A DNA stretch of 64,000 bases from Streptomyces thermodiastaticus (GTDB taxonomy: Bacteria; Actinomycetota; Actinomycetes; Streptomycetales; Streptomycetaceae). The stretch is taken from assembly GCF_014656135.1 (NCBI RefSeq), contig NZ_BNBV01000001.1, positions 62,001 through 126,000 of the forward strand, read 5' to 3'. Shown piece by piece: positions 61,151-64,000 of this stretch (within the stretch, counting starts at the first letter, position 1; every line of letters starts with the position of its first letter). The position numbers were made by a program, and so were the translations under genes. A model generated the notes under the pieces. The model worked only from the letters and a program-made list of their open reading frames with translations, was not told the DNA's origin and made no database searches.

Positions 61151-61787
61151 ACTCTCGGGCCGGGGGCGCCGGCTGCTTCTCCAGCCGGCTTCCGGACGTT
61201 CCGCGGCCGGGCTCAGGAAGAGGTCCGGCCGGTCTCTTGCAGCCGGTTGCTTGCAACCGGAAGGTGAACCTGAGGGCGGACCGACAGGTGTGACCTGATC
61301 CGCCGGTTGCGTTCCGATCCAGCTTTTCGTGGCGCGCCGGCTCCCCGCAGGTGCTTCGGACGGCCGGCGTCGACGACGCTGTCGCAGACGCCGGACGGCC
61401 AGGTCGCTGTGCCCTGGCGGAAACGCCGTCGCACCCGCCGGCGCCTGCGGACGAGATGTTGTCTCGGTCGTCTGCCGAGAGCGCGGCGCGCCAGGCACGG
61501 GCGGCACCGGGCCGCTTCGGTCCGGCATCCCCGCCACGGGCGCAGCCAGTGCTCCGGTCAGAGACTCGGACTGCTCGAGGCGTTCCGTTCCTGGCGTTTC
61601 GACGCAGGACTTCACTCGCTTCCGGCGGCGCCTGTGCGAACCGCGTGATTCCGCTTGTGAATGAACACCTCTCAACTCTCGGTGCTGGACGGAAAACGGT
61701 TCGGATGGTGTTTCGGCCTGTCCGTACTATGCCTATGGGCGACCGCATGGTTACTTAATCGGGCCGTTACCAGCGGAGGGACGATCC
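61151..61787. other. Intergenic gap between the two clusters
   Basis: 637 bp without a convincing gene. It has the inverted repeat CCGGTTGC-TT-GCAACCGG at 61243-61260, and from about 61640 it becomes much less GC-rich, which suits the promoter of the GTP cyclohydrolase gene or a seam of acquired DNA. Confidence 0.5.
61243..61260. promoter_or_regulatory. Inverted repeat, candidate operator or hairpin
   Basis: CCGGTTGC (61243-61250), TT, GCAACCGG (61253-61260): perfect 8-bp arms. Confidence 0.35.
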
Positions 61788-62450
61788 ATGCTGAGCACGT
61801 CCAGCGGCGAGACGCCGCAACCGAGGACCGGCCCGCTCACGACGCAGGCCACGGTCCGTACCCGGGTCGAGGTGCCGGTGCGCCGAAGTGACGGAAACTG
61901 GCGCACCGCCGAAATGGTCAGCTTCACCGGACTGGCCGACGGGCGCGAACACATTGCCGTGGTGTTCCCGTTCGCCCAGGCGGTTCCCCTGGTGCGGGTG
62001 CATTCGGAATGTCTCACGGGGGATGTGTTCGGCTCCGCTCGCTGCGACTGCGGACCACAGCTGACCGAGGTGGTCGACCTCTTCTCCGACCGCGGGGGCA
62101 TCCTGCTGTACCTCCGGCAGGAAGGGCGTGGCATCGGGCTGTACAACAAACTCGACGCCTATCGGCTCCAGGACGACCGGGGCCTCGACACCTTCGCCGC
62201 GAACCGGGAGCTGAACTTCTCGGACGACCTGCGCGACTACCGCGTTGCCGCGCAGATGCTGCGCGCCCTCGGTGTGACACGCATCCGGCTGCGCACCAAC
62301 AACCCCGACAAGGTCCACCAGTTGGAGAACTACGGCATCACCGTGGAGGAGGCCCTCCCCACGGGCGTCCACCGGACCGAACGCAATCACGAGTATCTGC
62401 GGGTCAAGGCCGAGCAGGGACACACCATACTTCTGGGGGAATCTTCGTGA
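61788..62450 (+). CDS. GTP cyclohydrolase II (RibA/ToxB type)
   Basis: 220 residues, complete single-domain GCH II. Zinc ligands in HSECLTGDVFGSARCDCG, then YLRQEGRGIGLYNKL, DTFAANRELN (DTVEAN in most RibA) and RLRTNNPDK. It turns GTP into 2,5-diamino-6-ribosylamino-pyrimidinone phosphate, formate and pyrophosphate, the first step of riboflavin and of 7-azapteridines such as toxoflavin. It is not fused to RibB, and no rib genes are adjacent. The ATG at 61788 has GGAGGG upstream. It overlaps the WD40 gene by 4 nt (GTGA). Pairing with a WD40 protein points to a toxoflavin-type role (see findings). Confidence 0.9.
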   Translation: MLSTSSGETPQPRTGPLTTQATVRTRVEVPVRRSDGNWRTAEMVSFTGLADGREHIAVVFPFAQAVPLVRVHSECLTGDVFGSARCDCGPQLTEVVDLFSDRGGILLYLRQEGRGIGLYNKLDAYRLQDDRGLDTFAANRELNFSDDLRDYRVAAQMLRALGVTRIRLRTNNPDKVHQLENYGITVEEALPTGVHRTERNHEYLRVKAEQGHTILLGESS

Positions 62451-64000
62451 TCCAGCATCGCGGACCGATCAGTGGCATAGCCGCCTGGCGGAACGAATAC
62501 GTGGCCACGGCCGGCTACGACAACCAGGTCATCTGCTGGGACCAGCGCACCGGACGTGCGGTGGCTCGCGCCTTCCACGACCACCTGGCCAACCAGTGCC
62601 AGTTCTCCCCGGACGGCAAGCACCTGCTGACCTCCTCCTCCGATTACACCGCCCGCCTGTGGACCGTGCCCGACCTTCGCCTGGTGGCGGTCTTCGCGGA
62701 CCAGGAGGACGACGTGGAGATGTCCGTCTTCCATCCGCGCAAGGAGCTGATCGCCACCGCCTCCCGTGACCACCGGGTGCGGGTCTACGACGTCACCGGT
62801 CGGCTGCTCCACCGCTTCGAAGGACACACCGCCGACGTCATCTCTGTCGAATGGGTGCGGACCGCCGACGAGTTGATCTCCTCCAGCGACGACGGCACCA
62901 TCAAGCGCTGGTCTCTGGAAACCGGCGGCTTGATCGCCGACCTGGACATGGACGGCGTGGAGACCGACACCGTCGCCATCTCCTCCTCCGGTACCGTCTT
63001 CGCCGGCAACGACGAGGGCCGGATCATCGTCGTCGGCCCCGGCGAGCGCAGGACGGTTCCCGCGCACGACGCGGGCATCAAGCGCCTGGTCCTCGACGAT
63101 GCCCGCCACCTGCTGGTCAGCCTCTCCTACGACCGCACCATGCGCCTGTGGGACGTCTCCTCGGGGACACCTGATCCGCTCGACACCACGGCGCTGCCGG
63201 ACGACGTCTGGCCTCGCTCGTGTGCCTTCGCCGGCGGCACCCGGCTGGTGTTCGCCACCTTCGGCGCGACGTACCGTGGGTACGACTACCGGACGCGCAG
63301 CTGGGACACGGCCGTGGTGCCGCCCACCGGAGGCGTCAACGCGGTGCTGCCGCAGGGCGGCGGCGCGACACTCACCGTCGGCGACGCGGGCGTGGTGAGG
63401 CGCGACGGCGAACCGGTGGCCGAGACCGGCAGCCTGTGCAACTTCCTCACTACGCTGGGCGGCCTGGTGCTCTCCGGCGGCCAGCTGGGCAAGGTGTTCG
63501 ACGCGCTGACGGGCCGTGAACTCTACCAGCACCGCTCGCCGTTGAACTGTGGCGTCGCCTTCGAACGGGACGGCGACCGGTACGCCGTCGTCGGCGCGTA
63601 CACCGGCGAGGGGCTGCTGCTGCGGCTGGCCGGCGACACCGTCGAGCACGTGACGGACCTGCCGCTGCACATCAACGCCGTCAAGAGCGTCGCGGTCTCC
63701 GGCGATCTGCTGTTCTCCGTCGCCGCCGACGCGTCCGCCACCTGGTACGACATCTCCGGCCTGAAGAAGATCGCCACCGTCGAGGACGCCCACGACAAGA
63801 TCGCCAACGGCTGCGCGGGCCTCGGCGACGGCTGGTTCGCCAGCGTCAGCCGCGACCTGAAACTGCGGATCTGGAACCCCGACCGGACCGCACAGGTCCT
63901 GCCCACGCCGCACACCCACTCCATCAAGTGTGTCGCCGCCGACAGCGACGGGCGTCTGATCGCGACCGGCAGCTACAACGGCCGGCTGGCGGTCTACGAC
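62447..64000 (+). CDS. WD40-repeat protein, incomplete at right edge
   Basis: 518 codons seen, open to base 64000. About ten beta-propeller blades with typical GHTADVISVEWV, SSSDDGTIKRWSL, SYDRTMRLWDVSS and SRDLKLRIWNPD endings. No kinase, peptidase or membrane domain in the part seen; the whole visible protein is propeller. GTG start at 62447 overlaps the GCH II stop by 4 nt, so the two are co-translated. In Burkholderia and Pseudomonas toxoflavin loci the gene after toxB (GCH II) is toxC, a WD-repeat protein; this is the same order. Its exact step is unknown. Confidence 0.85.
   Translation, partial: MIQHRGPISGIAAWRNEYVATAGYDNQVICWDQRTGRAVARAFHDHLANQCQFSPDGKHLLTSSSDYTARLWTVPDLRLVAVFADQEDDVEMSVFHPRKELIATASRDHRVRVYDVTGRLLHRFEGHTADVISVEWVRTADELISSSDDGTIKRWSLETGGLIADLDMDGVETDTVAISSSGTVFAGNDEGRIIVVGPGERRTVPAHDAGIKRLVLDDARHLLVSLSYDRTMRLWDVSSGTPDPLDTTALPDDVWPRSCAFAGGTRLVFATFGATYRGYDYRTRSWDTAVVPPTGGVNAVLPQGGGATLTVGDAGVVRRDGEPVAETGSLCNFLTTLGGLVLSGGQLGKVFDALTGRELYQHRSPLNCGVAFERDGDRYAVVGAYTGEGLLLRLAGDTVEHVTDLPLHINAVKSVAVSGDLLFSVAADASATWYDISGLKKIATVEDAHDKIANGCAGLGDGWFASVSRDLKLRIWNPDRTAQVLPTPHTHSIKCVAADSDGRLIATGSYNGRLAVYD

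Noticed and set aside
61661..61891. 76-codon ORF with a hydrophobic stretch before the GTP cyclohydrolase gene
   Set aside because: It overlaps the cyclohydrolase gene by about 100 nt out of frame, and its codons (TTA, CTT, AAT) are unlike Streptomyces usage. Probably chance in an AT-richer promoter.

Overview
The window is chromosomal DNA of a high-GC actinomycete, almost certainly Streptomyces. Third codon positions are nearly all G or C, GTG and TTG starts are common, and the families are typical of the genus: DUF2795, a family I36 protease inhibitor, an archease/RtcB pair, a GylR-like IclR regulator, PAS-GAF-SpoIIE phosphatases and a Pls/PosA-type NRPS terminal protein. I see no rRNA, tRNA, CRISPR array, phage or intact insertion sequence. 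Left part (1-27000): a patchwork of single genes and short operons. It holds a beta-lactamase-family fragment, an 11-mer-repeat protein with a probably frameshifted partner, a secreted I36 inhibitor, a phytoene-desaturase-like flavoprotein, an MpaB oxygenase followed by a Ser/Thr kinase with TPRs, and a TetR regulator with its FAD monooxygenase and three matching operators. It continues with a HAD hydrolase, a Cys-rich copper-storage-like protein, a ChaB protein, a BrkB-type membrane protein and a secreted PL9 pectate lyase behind a CRE-like operator. Then come an orphan SufC with RtcB facing archease, a two-gene redox operon (MOSC-ferredoxin reductase fusion and a disulfide-reductase-like flavoprotein), TMEM175, a dehalogenase-like hydrolase, a broken SDR gene and an NhaA-DsbA fusion. 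Middle part (27000-51400): carbon metabolism and regulation. It has dhaKLM (PTS-type dihydroxyacetone kinase), a PAS/GAF/SpoIIE phosphatase, a PrmC-like methyltransferase, MarR, GNAT, a quinone oxidoreductase, a CE7 esterase, a D-Ala-D-Ala carboxypeptidase, a leaderless FadR/GntR regulator with asparaginase, SseB, a gylR-like regulator with glpK, a LacI regulator facing a Gfo/Idh operon, a zinc alcohol dehydrogenase and a GlpF-type channel. Right part (51384-64000): specialised metabolism. A tight five-gene operon encodes (1) a membrane protein with a carrier domain and three soluble domains like the C-terminal part of poly-epsilon-lysine synthetase but with no adenylation domain, (2) a separate NRPS of half-C, A, PCP and TE, (3) a SyrP/TauD-like oxygenase, and (4, 5) SbnB and SbnA homologues that make L-2,3-diaminopropionate. 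This reads as a split, two-component version of a Pls/PDAP-type homopolymer or amide synthetase using diaminopropionate. It ends in a terminator and a MITE-like inverted-repeat element. After a partly AT-richer gap comes a translationally coupled pair, GTP cyclohydrolase II and a WD40 protein, the same pair as toxB-toxC of toxoflavin (7-azapteridine) clusters. A second pathway therefore probably starts here and runs off the right edge.
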